Positions 9,200-18,525 of a DNA stretch of 64,000 bases are shown in pieces. Position 1 is the first letter of the stretch; the number at the start of each line of letters is the position of its first letter. The notes beneath the pieces are model-generated. The model was not told the DNA's origin. It worked only from the letters and a program-made list of their open reading frames with translations, and did not search any database. Origin of the DNA: Pelagimonas sp050633425 (GTDB lineage Bacteria; Pseudomonadota; Alphaproteobacteria; Rhodobacterales; Rhodobacteraceae); NCBI RefSeq assembly GCF_050633425.1, contig NZ_JBOEGM010000016.1:186001-250000 (forward strand), written 5' to 3'. Position numbers and translations under genes: made by a program.

Positions 9200-12100
9200 A
9201 TGGTAGACACACATGTTTTGATGGGCGGGGCCCCTGAGGGGTTTGACGCCAAATTGGTTTTGGATGAAATGGCGCGGGCTGCTGGCCCGGTCATTCATAT
9301 TGCACGCGATGACAAGCGGCTCGCGGCGATGCGGGATGCGCTGGCGTTCCTTGCCCCGGATGTCCCTGTGATTAGCTTTCCGGGCTGGGATTGCCTGCCT
9401 TATGATCGTGTGTCGCCCAATGCCGATATTTCAGCGGCGCGCATGGCCGCGTTGGCCGGTTTTTTGCATGGGATGCCGTCGCAATATATTCTGCTGACCA
9501 CCTTGTCGGCGGCGATGCAGCGGGTTCCGGCCCGCAATGTCTTGCGACAAGCGGCGTTTGTTGCCCAGGTTGGCAGCCGCGTCGACGAAGAGGCGCTGCG
9601 CGGGTTTTTGGTGCGCATGGGCTTTAGCCAAGCGCCGACTGTGACCGAGCCGGGCGATTACGCCATTCGCGGTGGCATAGTTGATATTTTCCCACCCGGA
9701 GAAGGCGGTCCGGTCCGGCTCGACTTCTTTGGGGATGTCTTGGATGGTGCGCGCCGCTTTGACCCGGCGACGCAACGCACCACCGAGAAACTGGACATGG
9801 TGGAATTGGCTCCCGTGTCTGAGGTGATCCTTGACGAGGCGGCCATCACCCGGTTCCGCCAGAATTACCGGATCGAATTTGGTGCCTCGGTCAAAGATGA
9901 TCCGCTGTATGAGGCCGTGAGCGCCGGGCGCAAACATCAAGGCATCGAACACTGGCTGCCGTTCTTCCACGACACGCTGGAAACGCTGTTTGACTATCTG
10001 CCCAAAGTGCCGGTCATTTTGGACGATCAGATGACTCCTTCGCGGCTGTCGCGGTGGGACAGCATTGCCGACCAATATGAGACCCGCGCCCATGCCTTGA
10101 CGCAGAAAAAGACGATGGGCAGCGTCTACAAACCGGTTCCGCCTGGCTTGCTCTATCTTGACGATACGGCGTGGGACGTCGCCGTTTCGGGGCGGCGCGT
10201 GGTGCAATTCCATCCCTTGCCCCAAGCCACTGGCCCCGGTGTCGTCGACGCAGGTGGGCGGATTGGGCGGAATTTCGCTCCCGAGCGCCAGCAAGAAAAT
10301 ATAAGCCTTTTCGGGTCTTTGGCGGATCATGTTAAAGCACGAATGGCCAATGGTCCGGTTCTTATCGCGTCTTACTCCGAAGGCGCGCGCGAACGTCTGA
10401 CCGGTTTGATTGAAGACGAAGGCTTGGCCGAAGCGATCCCCCTTGGACATGGCACTCGGATCGGCAAACGTGGTTTGCATCTGGCGGTTTGGTCACTTGA
10501 GGCTGGGTTTGTGGCACCGTGGGAAAACGGTGAAATCACCGTTATTTCCGAACAAGATGTGCTGGGCGATCGCCTGATCCGCGCCCCAAGAAAACGCCGC
10601 AAGGCCGAAAATTTTCTAACCGAAACCCAAAGTCTGAGCCCGGGTAACTTGGTCGTGCATGTCGATCACGGGATTGGCCGTTATTTAGGGCTGGAAGTGA
10701 TCACTGCCGTTGGTGCGGCGCATGAGTGCATTTGTATCGAATATGCCGAAGACGCAAAACTGTATTTGCCGGTCGAAAACATCGAGCTGTTGTCGCGATA
10801 TGGCCATGACGAAGGTCTGCTAGATCGGCTGGATGGCGGGGCATGGCAGGCGAAAAAGGCCAAGCTCAAAGAGCGCATCCGAGAGATGGCCGACAAGCTG
10901 ATCCGCATTGCCGCCGAACGCGCGCTGCGCAAGGCACCGGTGATGGATCCACCAGTCGGAGCAAACGAAAGCTTTGCTGCGCGTTTCCCGTACCAAGAAA
11001 CCGATGATCAGTTGAACGCCATTACGGACGTGATGGAAGACATGCATTCGGGTCAGCCGATGGATCGTTTGATCTGTGGCGATGTGGGATTTGGTAAAAC
11101 TGAAGTTGCGATGCGTGCGGCGTTTATCGCGGCCATGTCGGGGGTTCAGGTTGCGGTTATCGCGCCAACAACGCTTTTGGCGCGCCAACATTACAAGTCA
11201 TTTGCTGAACGATTTAGGGGCTTTCCTCTACAGGTCGCGCCATTATCGCGCTTTGTCGGCACGAAAGAGGCCAGTTTGACGCGCGAAGGCATTGCGCGGG
11301 GAACCGTTGATATCGCTGTCGGGACACATGCGCTTTTGGCCAAAGGGGTGCGCTTTGATCGGCTCGGATTGTTGATTATTGACGAAGAACAACATTTTGG
11401 CGTCCAGCACAAAGAGCGGCTCAAGCAGCTGCGCTCAGATATCCACGTCCTGACCTTGACGGCCACACCGATCCCACGGACATTGCAACTGTCGCTGACC
11501 GGCGTGCGCGATTTGTCGATTATCGGAACTCCTCCAGTCGATCGTTTGGCGATCCGAACCTATGTCTCCGAATTCGACGCTGTGACGATCCGAGAAGCCT
11601 TGTTGCGAGAACACTATCGTGGCGGTCAGTCTTTCTACGTTGTGCCGCGCATTGCCGATCTGCCGGAAATCGAAGACTTCCTCAAAGAGCAAATGCCGGA
11701 AATTTCCTATGTTGTGGCCCATGGCCAGATGGCAGCGGGCGAGCTTGATGAGCGTATGAACGCGTTTTACGATGGCAAATATGACGTGCTTCTGGCAACG
11801 ACAATCGTGGAATCCGGCCTTGATATTCCCACGGCCAACACGATGGTCGTGCACCGGGCCGACATGTTTGGCCTGAGCCAGCTGTATCAAATTCGCGGTC
11901 GAGTTGGGCGGTCGAAAACCCGCGCGTATTGTTATCTCACCACCAAACCACGGGCAAAATTAACGGCCACGGCAGAAAAACGACTGCGGGTTTTGGGGTC
12001 GATTGATACGCTTGGCGCTGGGTTTAGCCTCGCCTCGCAAGACCTTGATATCAGGGGGGCGGGCAACCTTTTGGGCGAGGAACAATCCGGCCAGATGCGC

Positions 12101-12661
12101 GATGTCGGGTATGAGCTATACCAATCCATGCTCGAAGAGGCCATTGCCAAGATCAAATCCGGTAAAATGGAAGGGCTGACGGATGATGACGGGCAATGGG
12201 CACCGCAGATCAACCTGGGTGTTCCTGTTCTCATTCCGGATGATTACGTGCCCGATCTCGACGTTCGTTTGGGTCTATATCGCCGCTTGTCGTTGCTGAC
12301 GACAAAGGTTGAGCTTGAAGGGTTTGCCGCAGAACTCATTGATCGTTTTGGAAAATTGCCGCGCGAAGTGAACACGTTGATGTTGGTCGTTCGGATCAAA
12401 GCCATGTGTAAACGGGCTGGGATTGCCAAGCTTGACGGCGGGCCCAAGGGGGCGACCGTCCAATTCCACAATGATAAATTTGCCAAGCCTGAAGGGTTGG
12501 TAACCTTTATGAGGGCACAGGGGGATCTGGCGAAGATCAAAGATAACAAGATTATTGTCAGAAGAGATTGGCGCAGCGAGGCGGACAAAATTAAGGGGGC
12601 CTTTGCCATCGCCCGTGATCTGGCCGAAGCAGCAGGTACATTTAAAAGACGCTCTAAGTGA
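9200..12661 (+). CDS. mfd: transcription-repair coupling factor
   Basis: Removes RNA polymerase stalled at DNA lesions and recruits UvrA. About 1153 residues, in family order: UvrB-like N-terminal region, RNA polymerase interacting domain (PGNLVVHVDHGIGRYLGLE), RecG-type translocase with Walker A ICGDVGFGKTEVA, DEEQ box IIDEEQHFG, and motifs LTATPIPRTLQLSL and QIRGRVGRS, then the C-terminal TRCF domain. I chose the ATG at 9200; a TTG at 9176 is the only earlier option and would add eight residues. The gene ends 6 bases before the converging regulator gene. Confidence 0.96.
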   Translation: MVDTHVLMGGAPEGFDAKLVLDEMARAAGPVIHIARDDKRLAAMRDALAFLAPDVPVISFPGWDCLPYDRVSPNADISAARMAALAGFLHGMPSQYILLTTLSAAMQRVPARNVLRQAAFVAQVGSRVDEEALRGFLVRMGFSQAPTVTEPGDYAIRGGIVDIFPPGEGGPVRLDFFGDVLDGARRFDPATQRTTEKLDMVELAPVSEVILDEAAITRFRQNYRIEFGASVKDDPLYEAVSAGRKHQGIEHWLPFFHDTLETLFDYLPKVPVILDDQMTPSRLSRWDSIADQYETRAHALTQKKTMGSVYKPVPPGLLYLDDTAWDVAVSGRRVVQFHPLPQATGPGVVDAGGRIGRNFAPERQQENISLFGSLADHVKARMANGPVLIASYSEGARERLTGLIEDEGLAEAIPLGHGTRIGKRGLHLAVWSLEAGFVAPWENGEITVISEQDVLGDRLIRAPRKRRKAENFLTETQSLSPGNLVVHVDHGIGRYLGLEVITAVGAAHECICIEYAEDAKLYLPVENIELLSRYGHDEGLLDRLDGGAWQAKKAKLKERIREMADKLIRIAAERALRKAPVMDPPVGANESFAARFPYQETDDQLNAITDVMEDMHSGQPMDRLICGDVGFGKTEVAMRAAFIAAMSGVQVAVIAPTTLLARQHYKSFAERFRGFPLQVAPLSRFVGTKEASLTREGIARGTVDIAVGTHALLAKGVRFDRLGLLIIDEEQHFGVQHKERLKQLRSDIHVLTLTATPIPRTLQLSLTGVRDLSIIGTPPVDRLAIRTYVSEFDAVTIREALLREHYRGGQSFYVVPRIADLPEIEDFLKEQMPEISYVVAHGQMAAGELDERMNAFYDGKYDVLLATTIVESGLDIPTANTMVVHRADMFGLSQLYQIRGRVGRSKTRAYCYLTTKPRAKLTATAEKRLRVLGSIDTLGAGFSLASQDLDIRGAGNLLGEEQSGQMRDVGYELYQSMLEEAIAKIKSGKMEGLTDDDGQWAPQINLGVPVLIPDDYVPDLDVRLGLYRRLSLLTTKVELEGFAAELIDRFGKLPREVNTLMLVVRIKAMCKRAGIAKLDGGPKGATVQFHNDKFAKPEGLVTFMRAQGDLAKIKDNKIIVRRDWRSEADKIKGAFAIARDLAEAAGTFKRRSK

Positions 12662-12667
12662 TTGGAA

Positions 12668-13450
12668 TTATTGCTCAGCTTGCGAAGGGTCCGCAAGGCT
12701 TTCCAAAAACAGGCGGGTTTCATCGTTGGACGGGAACATCAGTTCGATCTTAAGATCGGAAAGGGTGACGTCTTCCGCGCTGCCAAATTGCGCGAATGTA
12801 CTAAAGAGCGACAGCCGCATGGGGCCGGCTTTGATGATTGTGGCGGTCACTGGTGGCAAAGGAATGCTGGGTTCAAACTTTGCAACATCAGGATCACGCG
12901 TAAGCCTGTCTGCGGCGTCTTCAAGCTCAGGAATTCCGCCCGCAGCAGCGCTTTCAGCCCGCAAACGCGTCAATGCGTGATGACCAACTTCCCCCCAGTT
13001 TTCAACGATTTGCGGGCCGATGTTTTGATCCAACATCACTTCGATCAAGCTTTGACCGCTTCGTAGGCCCAAGTCTGAAAACAACATTTCTGCGGGCGCA
13101 TTCATCTCTAGAATACGCCACATTCGGTCCATGACCACGGCCGGAAATGGCGCATGGTTTTGGAGCATCCGGGTGATGGCGGCTTCAAACGGGGCCATCA
13201 CATCTTGGTCGCGATGGATGTCTGGAAAGACCGGCGCAAATCCTGCGGCGATCAGCATTCGGTTGCGGGCCGAGCGCGGCATCGACAGGCTTTCACTCAG
13301 CCGCAGGATCATGCCGCGACTTGGTCGCGCGCGTCCGGTTTCCAGAAACGACAAATGACGGGCCGAAATCCCGCATTCTGTTGCCAAAGCCAGCTGGGAT
13401 AATCGACGGGTGCTGCGCCAGGTTTTCAGGTCTTGTCCAAATTGGGTCAT
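12668..13450 (-). CDS. XRE-family regulator with MmyB-like ligand domain
   Basis: A 260-residue transcription factor. Residues 5-60 are a helix-turn-helix of the Cro/C1 type (RLSQLALATECGISARHLSF, LETGRARPSRGMI), and the rest matches the MmyB-type ligand-binding domain (MDRMWRILEMNAPAEMLFSD, NWGEVGHHALTRLRAE), which in the family is thought to bind a fatty-acid-like ligand. It is divergent from a small membrane protein gene, with an inverted repeat in the shared promoter region at 13474, which suggests it represses itself and that neighbour. Ligand unknown. Confidence 0.88.
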   Translation of the reverse strand: MTQFGQDLKTWRSTRRLSQLALATECGISARHLSFLETGRARPSRGMILRLSESLSMPRSARNRMLIAAGFAPVFPDIHRDQDVMAPFEAAITRMLQNHAPFPAVVMDRMWRILEMNAPAEMLFSDLGLRSGQSLIEVMLDQNIGPQIVENWGEVGHHALTRLRAESAAAGGIPELEDAADRLTRDPDVAKFEPSIPLPPVTATIIKAGPMRLSLFSTFAQFGSAEDVTLSDLKIELMFPSNDETRLFLESLADPSQAEQ

Positions 13451-13473
13451 GCGGACAGATTAGCAGCTTTGCG

Positions 13474-13500
13474 GAGGTAAAACACTTACCTCTCAGGTAA
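13474..13500. promoter_or_regulatory. putative operator of the MmyB-type regulator
   Basis: GAGGTAA (13474-13480) and TTACCTC (13486-13492) form a perfect inverted repeat with a five-base spacer, and a third half-site AGGTAA follows at 13495. It lies 24 bases upstream of the regulator start codon and 64 bases upstream of the divergent membrane protein gene. Binding is inferred from position and symmetry. Confidence 0.6.
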
Positions 13501-13563
13501 TTGTCATGCATATTTTGTAGAGACTAAACCAGCGCATGACTTTGTTCGAAAAGGAAATGTGCA

Positions 13564-13995
13564 ATGACAACAGAACAAAAACGCCTGCGGTTTGGCGCGG
13601 TGATCATAATCGGTTTTGGTCTACTGACGTGGCTTTTGTTGGCGGTGGGGGCCACGACGCCACTGAGTCTTTTGCTTGATCTCGTGGCTTTCGGCGGAAC
13701 CGGGACAGAAGTTTTGACGCTGACTTCTGGCAAGATGTTGGGGGCAATAATGGCCGGTTTATGCGTCGGGGTTGGTTTGGTTGTCTGGGGGTTGTCTGGG
13801 GTACACTTGAGGCAACTGCCCGGTGAAACCCGGAGAGTGCTGTTGGTTATGATCTGGGGATGGTATTTGGTGGACAGCAGTGGCTCGATCCTCGTTGGAG
13901 CACCGGTAAACGCCATCGCAAACCTAAGTTTTCTTGTGCTGGTGGTCTGGCCCATTTGGGCTGCACGACGTGAAGAACGTCTTGTAACCGCATGA
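13564..13995 (+). CDS. four-helix membrane protein, putative target of the adjacent XRE regulator
   Basis: A 143-residue integral membrane protein with hydrophobic segments near residues 9-30, 57-80, 93-115 and 118-136. No catalytic motif is evident and I do not recognise the family. AAGGAAA lies just upstream of the ATG. It is transcribed away from the MmyB-type regulator gene, and the putative operator lies between them. A strong two-way terminator closes the gene. Confidence 0.78.
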   Translation: MTTEQKRLRFGAVIIIGFGLLTWLLLAVGATTPLSLLLDLVAFGGTGTEVLTLTSGKMLGAIMAGLCVGVGLVVWGLSGVHLRQLPGETRRVLLVMIWGWYLVDSSGSILVGAPVNAIANLSFLVLVVWPIWAARREERLVTA

Positions 13996-14001
13996 AAATA
14001 A

Positions 14002-14029
14002 AACGCCCACCTGCGTAGGGTGGGCGTTT
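14002..14029. terminator. bidirectional terminator
   Basis: AACGCCCACC and GGTGGGCGTT form a 10-base stem around a loop containing TGCGTA. A-rich sequence before and T-rich after let it serve the membrane protein gene on the plus strand and the methyltransferase operon on the minus strand. Confidence 0.9.
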
Positions 14030-14044
14030 CAAAATCATTGTTGG

Positions 14045-15112
14045 TTACCCGCGGCGGCGGCGGCCACCGCGACCGCCTCGGCCACCGGCATCACCAGGCA
14101 CTTTGTTGAACTTGATCCACTCTCCGCCGGAATCATCGTTGTTGGTCAGAAAGTTGGCAGCGCGAATGGCTTCCATTTCCTTGCCGGGCTTGGCTTTGGT
14201 CGAACCCAGACCGAACATCACGCAGAAGGCTTCGTCGTCCATATCATCGGGTAGGGTAATGCCCGCCGCCGCGACTTGCGTTTTCTTCTCGGCCAGCTTC
14301 TTCGGACCGACGGGCAGGGCAATTGGGTTCATGATGGCAGAGGTCATGCCCGCGCCCATTGCCATCGGCAGGAAGGCGTTGTTGATACCGTGCCTGTTGG
14401 GCAATCCAAAGGAAATGTTGGAGGCGCCGCAAGTGGTGTTCACACCCAGCTCTTCGCGCAAACGCCGCACAAGGGTGAAGACCTGAAGCCCGGCTGTTCC
14501 CATCGCGCCGATTGGCATAACCAACGGATCTACAACAATATCATGCGCTGGAATGCCGAAATCCGCGGCCCGTTCGACAATCTTTTTGGCGACGGCAAAA
14601 CGAACCTCAGGGTCTTCGGAAATGCCGGTGTCATCGTTGGAAATGGCCACCACTGGGACGTTGTATTTCTTGACCAGCGGCAGCACCAATTCCAGGCGTT
14701 CCTCTTCTCCGGTTACGGAGTTCAGAAGAGGGCGGCCTTCAGCAGCGGCAAGACCAGCTTCCAAAGCGCCGGGCACAGAGCTGTCGATACACAGCGGACA
14801 GTCGGTGACGGCCTGAACTTTTTCGATCAAGGCCTTCATCAGATCCGGTTCTACGAAATTGTTGTCCGCATACCGAGGATCTTCGGCCATTTTGTTGGAA
14901 AATACTGCGCCAGAGTTAATATCCAGTACCGTTGCCCCGGCAGCAACCTGCGCAAGAGCATCGGCTTCAACACGGGAAAAATCGCCGGCTTCCAGTTCCG
15001 CGTTTAGGATTTTACGCCCAGTCGGGTTGATCCGTTCGCCGATCACACAGAAGGGCTGATCAAAACCGATGATCGCGGTTTTGCTTTTGGATTCAATAAT
15101 AGTACGGGTCAT
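14045..15112 (-). CDS. methyltetrahydrofolate:corrinoid methyltransferase (split methionine synthase type)
   Basis: A 355-residue pterin-binding (DHPS-fold) enzyme that transfers the methyl group of 5-methyl-THF to a corrinoid protein. Seen: VIGERINPTGRKIL at the start, ATVLDINSGAV, PLCIDSSVPGALEAGL, VAISNDDTGI and CGASNISFGLPNR. It has no B12-binding or homocysteine domain, so it corresponds to one part of MetH. In Phaeobacter and relatives methionine synthase is split into separate proteins, which is the likely role here. The C-terminus is a Gly/Arg-rich tail. Last gene of the operon, 8 bases after the MetF-like gene. Confidence 0.88.
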   Translation of the reverse strand: MTRTIIESKSKTAIIGFDQPFCVIGERINPTGRKILNAELEAGDFSRVEADALAQVAAGATVLDINSGAVFSNKMAEDPRYADNNFVEPDLMKALIEKVQAVTDCPLCIDSSVPGALEAGLAAAEGRPLLNSVTGEEERLELVLPLVKKYNVPVVAISNDDTGISEDPEVRFAVAKKIVERAADFGIPAHDIVVDPLVMPIGAMGTAGLQVFTLVRRLREELGVNTTCGASNISFGLPNRHGINNAFLPMAMGAGMTSAIMNPIALPVGPKKLAEKKTQVAAAGITLPDDMDDEAFCVMFGLGSTKAKPGKEMEAIRAANFLTNNDDSGGEWIKFNKVPGDAGGRGGRGGRRRRG

Positions 15113-15120
15113 TCTTTATC

Positions 15121-16053
15121 CTATGTCGCAGAGACGGGTGCGGCAGCATCGCCGCCGTTTGTGATGGCCCAGTTGGCATTGGTTTTGATGCCACCAAGGG
15201 GAAAAAAGTGTACGCGTTCGATGTTGAAATCGGGATTGGCAGCCTTGTGCGCCGCCAGTTTGGTTAACACCTCGGTCGGCTCATAAGGCAGCAGGAGTTT
15301 GGACACATCCATCGCGCGCTTTTGTAAAACTTTGAGCGAAGGACCAACACCACAGGCGATGGCAAACTTGATCAAAGTTTGTAATTTTGCAGGGCCCGCT
15401 ATTCCAATATGGATCGGAATATCAATACCTTCCGAGGCGAGACGATCGGCCCAGGCGATGATGGGATCGGCGTCAAACGCAAACTGTGTTGCCAAGGCCA
15501 TCTCTGCATCCGTGCGCTCATTAAAGGATGTTTTCCAGCGCAACGCCTCCATGACCAGATCATCGCCGCCGTTGGGATCAATATCCTTGTTGCCTTCGGG
15601 GTGACCGGCAACATGCAGGCGTTTGAAACCAGCCTTGTCAAACAGGCCTGTTTCCATCAATTGCATAGAGCTGTGAAACTCTCCATGCGGCTGGGCAACG
15701 CCACCCGCCAACAGCAAAGCTTGCTCAACCCCGGCCTCACCTTGATACATGGCGATCCAATTTTCCAACGTGGCGGCGTCTTTGATGATGCGCGACGGGA
15801 AATGCGGCATCACGTCAAAGCCTTCATCGGCGATGCGCTTGGCAGTGGCGACCATTTCTTCGATTGGGGTGCCTTCGATATGCGCGATGTAAACGCGCGT
15901 GCCCTTGGGCAATAGGGCGCGAAAATCATCAACCTTTGAGGCAGTGCGCGGCATAACCTCGATTGAATAGCCTTGCAAAAAGGCTTCAAGGTTTTCGTTG
16001 CGCGGGCCATCAACAGGTTTGTCGTCGCGCTTGCGGAAATTCAGCAGAGCCAT
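15121..16053 (-). CDS. methylenetetrahydrofolate reductase family protein
   Basis: A 310-residue TIM-barrel flavoprotein of the MetF family, expected to reduce 5,10-methylene-THF to 5-methyl-THF, the substrate of the next enzyme. Seen: SIEVMPRTASKVDDF at the strand-1 position, VYIAHIEGTP, DVMPHFPSR, LLLAGGVAQP and HVAGHPEGN, and the C-terminal HFFPLGGIKTNANWA. I chose the ATG at 16053 because GGGAGG lies 6 bases upstream; ATGs at 16074 and an extension to 16092 lack this. It may be a divergent paralogue rather than the main MetF; I cannot tell from this window. Confidence 0.85.
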   Translation of the reverse strand: MALLNFRKRDDKPVDGPRNENLEAFLQGYSIEVMPRTASKVDDFRALLPKGTRVYIAHIEGTPIEEMVATAKRIADEGFDVMPHFPSRIIKDAATLENWIAMYQGEAGVEQALLLAGGVAQPHGEFHSSMQLMETGLFDKAGFKRLHVAGHPEGNKDIDPNGGDDLVMEALRWKTSFNERTDAEMALATQFAFDADPIIAWADRLASEGIDIPIHIGIAGPAKLQTLIKFAIACGVGPSLKVLQKRAMDVSKLLLPYEPTEVLTKLAAHKAANPDFNIERVHFFPLGGIKTNANWAITNGGDAAAPVSAT

Positions 16054-16082
16054 GATGGCCTCCCTCAGCTTCATGGTCGGCC

Positions 16083-16379
16083 TTACGCCCAACCATCATT
16101 TGCAATGAGCGTTTTGAGACGCTCTTGGTCATATTCTGTGTCCAAGCGAGTGGCCGTTGTCGCGGCCAATTCAGCTTGATCACCCTCAACAGAACCAGAA
16201 GGCGTTTTGCGCCATTCTGCCAGATACGCGTCGGTATCGATCTGACCACCCTTCATGGCGGCCCGGTCAATTGCCTGTTCGAAGCGCTCAGGGAGCTGAA
16301 CCTTAGCGGCACGGCGCCCTTTGCCAACGATCACCTGAGCGGGAATGTCGCGCCAATAGACGATCGTGATATCTGGCAT
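16083..16379 (-). CDS. virulence-factor-domain (PF13769-like) small protein
   Basis: A 98-residue cytoplasmic protein with the start MPDITIVYWRDIPAQVIVG typical of the domain named Virulence_fact in Pfam. The name is historical; in Rhodobacterales the gene recurs beside methyl-THF methyltransferase and MetF-like genes, as here, which points to one-carbon or corrinoid metabolism. It is the first gene of the three-gene operon. The start at 16379 has AAGAGGA upstream; a frame open to 16619 is only upstream read-through. The exact role is unknown. Confidence 0.82.
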   Translation of the reverse strand: MPDITIVYWRDIPAQVIVGKGRRAAKVQLPERFEQAIDRAAMKGGQIDTDAYLAEWRKTPSGSVEGDQAELAATTATRLDTEYDQERLKTLIANDGWA

Positions 16380-16618
16380 TGTGGTGATTCCTCTTGTTCC
16401 TGACTGAACCCTAGCTGTGGGAATGGACGGCGCGTCGTCGGTTTTCGACTTGTGCCATTCCATCCGCGACAGGGTATGCTCTCTGTGATGATTGTTAAAC
16501 CGGCCCTGATCGTCTAAGTTTTCACTATAAACATGAGGCACATTAACCTTGCCGCCAAACTCTCGCCCCAAAATGGCAGTAAATAGAGAGGGGCGCAGGG
16601 AAAGAGGGGCAGCGACCA

Positions 16619-17326
16619 ATGGTCATTGCAGTTGAGGCACATAAACTGGCCTATATGGCTTTGCCCAAGGCGGGGTGTTCCTCCGTCAAGGAAGCCTTGG
16701 CGCATCTGGACCCGTCGGTTGAAAAACCGCGCAAAGAAGATGTGACCGTCTATACATGGCACGACGTCTATCCGACCAAGCGGTTTCGACCGCACCGTTT
16801 TCAAGACTATGCCGACTATTGGCGGTTTTGCGTGGTCCGTGACCCAATAAAAAGGTTGCTGTCTGTCTATACCAATCGGGTGGTGCAGTTTGGCGATCTG
16901 CGCAACAGCACCAAATTACGAGAAGGGCGCGATTGGCTCTCGGATGTGTCGCGTGAGCCAAGCCCGGATGAGTTCTTTCAAAACCTTGACGTCTATAAAC
17001 GGGCATCCTCAAGCATCAAGCATCATGCGATTGAAGCCTGGCTGTTTGTCGGTCGTGATCTTGGCGCTTATAATAAGGTTTATAAAACAGAGGATCTGGG
17101 CCAGTTGGGCTATGATCTAAGCTTGCTTACGCGCCAGCCTGTCGACATGCCGCGACGCAATAATTCCGAAATGACGTTAGATATCGCGGATTTACAAGAC
17201 AAGACAATCGATGCCATTCGCCCGTTTTTGGACGGGGAATATGCGTTCTTGTCAGAGTTCTACAAAAATCCTTTGGGTCCGCGCCGTCATGCGTCTTGCG
17301 CGATGCCGATCCGGCGCGTATCGTAA
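16619..17326 (+). CDS. sulfotransferase family 2-like protein
   Basis: A 235-residue cytoplasmic PAPS-dependent sulfotransferase candidate. The 5'-phosphosulfate loop is visible as MALPKAGCSSVKEAL (residues 13-27) and the 3'-phosphate site as CVVRDPIKRLLSVYTNRV (residues 76-93). GAGGGG lies upstream of the ATG. It is divergent from the one-carbon operon and followed after 28 bases by the Ppx/GppA gene. In the family such proteins modify glycans; the acceptor is unknown here. A second, unrelated-looking sulfotransferase gene lies at 21.5 kb. Confidence 0.8.
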   Translation: MVIAVEAHKLAYMALPKAGCSSVKEALAHLDPSVEKPRKEDVTVYTWHDVYPTKRFRPHRFQDYADYWRFCVVRDPIKRLLSVYTNRVVQFGDLRNSTKLREGRDWLSDVSREPSPDEFFQNLDVYKRASSSIKHHAIEAWLFVGRDLGAYNKVYKTEDLGQLGYDLSLLTRQPVDMPRRNNSEMTLDIADLQDKTIDAIRPFLDGEYAFLSEFYKNPLGPRRHASCAMPIRRVS

Positions 17327-17354
17327 ACTCAAGTTGAAATCGGAGGGCGCAAAG

Positions 17355-18467
17355 ATGGCGCCCAAGCGTCCCAAGGCTGCGGGCGCTTTCCCGAAACCGG
17401 TCGAGAGCACCGCGCCATTACGGCCAGACCCCAATGCGCTTTATGCTGCCTTGGATCTGGGCACGAACAGTTGTCGCATGTTGGTTGCCCAACCAAAGGG
17501 GAGCCAGTTTCATGTGATTGATAGTTTTTCAAAGTCTGTCCAGTTGGGGCAGGGGCTTGAAAAATATGGACGGCTGAGCCGCGCCTCGATGGGGCGAACG
17601 GTGTCAGCACTAAAAGTGTGTCGTCAAAAGATTGAACGACACGGTGTTACCCGTATGCGTTTGGTTGCGACCGAAGCCTGTCGACGTGCCGGCAATGGCA
17701 GTGAGTTCATGAATCAAGTGCGCCGTGAAACCGGTTTGCCGCTTGATATTATCGAACCCGAAGAAGAAGCCCGTTTGGCGGTTATCTCTTGCGCGCCCTT
17801 GGTGTCGACCAAGACCGAACAGTTGCTGGTGGTTGATATCGGCGGCGGTTCAACGGAATTGGTGTGGATTGACCTTAGTTCAGTGCCTGCGCGGGATCGT
17901 CCGCGCGCGATTATGCGGCTGCACGCTGGCTTCCACCCGCCAGATAGCCCGTTTCCGACCGCGAAAGTCGTCGATTGGATCAGCGTTCCCTTGGGTGTTG
18001 CCACCTTGCGGGATCAGTTTTCAGACGTCTCCGACGACGCGGCACGTTATGCCTTGATGAGCTGGTTCTTCGAAGAACAGCTGGCCGATTTTGCGCCTTA
18101 CGCGGATGAACAAACCCGCGAAGGTTTTCAAATCGTCGGCACCTCAGGGACCGTAACAACTGTTGCGGCGTCGCACCTGGGGTTGCGGCGCTATGATCGC
18201 ACAAAGGTTGATGGGTTGCGGATGAGCTCGGACCAAATCGAAGCCGTGATCCGACGTTACCTTGATCTTGGTCCAACGGGGCGGCGCCGTGATCCACGGA
18301 TTGGGCCTGATCGTCAGGCGTTGATCATGTCAGGGTCCGCCATTTTGCAAGCGCTCTTGCGGGTTTGGCCGACGGATCGGCTTAGCGTGGCGGATCGTGG
18401 TCTTCGCGAAGGGCTTCTTTACGCGCAGATGTCGGCAGATGGGGTTTTGGAAGACGGACCTTTGTGA
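17355..18467 (+). CDS. Ppx/GppA family phosphatase
   Basis: Exopolyphosphatase or guanosine pentaphosphatase of the ASKHA fold, acting on polyphosphate or pppGpp in the cytoplasm. The 370-residue protein shows the phosphate loops YAALDLGTNSCRMLVA (residues 35-50) and LLVVDIGGGSTELVWI, the catalytic Glu region IEPEEEARLA, and QIVGTSGTVTTVAA. The start at 17355 has GGAGGG upstream; the open frame further 5' overlaps the sulfotransferase gene. It lacks the C-terminal HD extension of longer Ppx, so which substrate dominates is open. It sits immediately before rlmE, a common alphaproteobacterial pairing. Confidence 0.92.
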   Translation: MAPKRPKAAGAFPKPVESTAPLRPDPNALYAALDLGTNSCRMLVAQPKGSQFHVIDSFSKSVQLGQGLEKYGRLSRASMGRTVSALKVCRQKIERHGVTRMRLVATEACRRAGNGSEFMNQVRRETGLPLDIIEPEEEARLAVISCAPLVSTKTEQLLVVDIGGGSTELVWIDLSSVPARDRPRAIMRLHAGFHPPDSPFPTAKVVDWISVPLGVATLRDQFSDVSDDAARYALMSWFFEEQLADFAPYADEQTREGFQIVGTSGTVTTVAASHLGLRRYDRTKVDGLRMSSDQIEAVIRRYLDLGPTGRRRDPRIGPDRQALIMSGSAILQALLRVWPTDRLSVADRGLREGLLYAQMSADGVLEDGPL

Positions 18468-18525
18468 TAGACGCGATTTTTCGGCGAAAAATCTACCAGC
18501 GCAAGACCGCAAGAGGCAAAAAAAT

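Noticed and set aside
9431..10480. Minus-strand frame of 349 codons inside mfd
   Set aside because: Antisense shadow of the N-terminal part of mfd; no ribosome site or family motif.
16380..16618. SAM or cobalamin riboswitch ahead of the one-carbon operon
   Set aside because: I looked for the conserved B12-box and SAM-II cores and did not see them; only a covariance-model search could exclude one fully.
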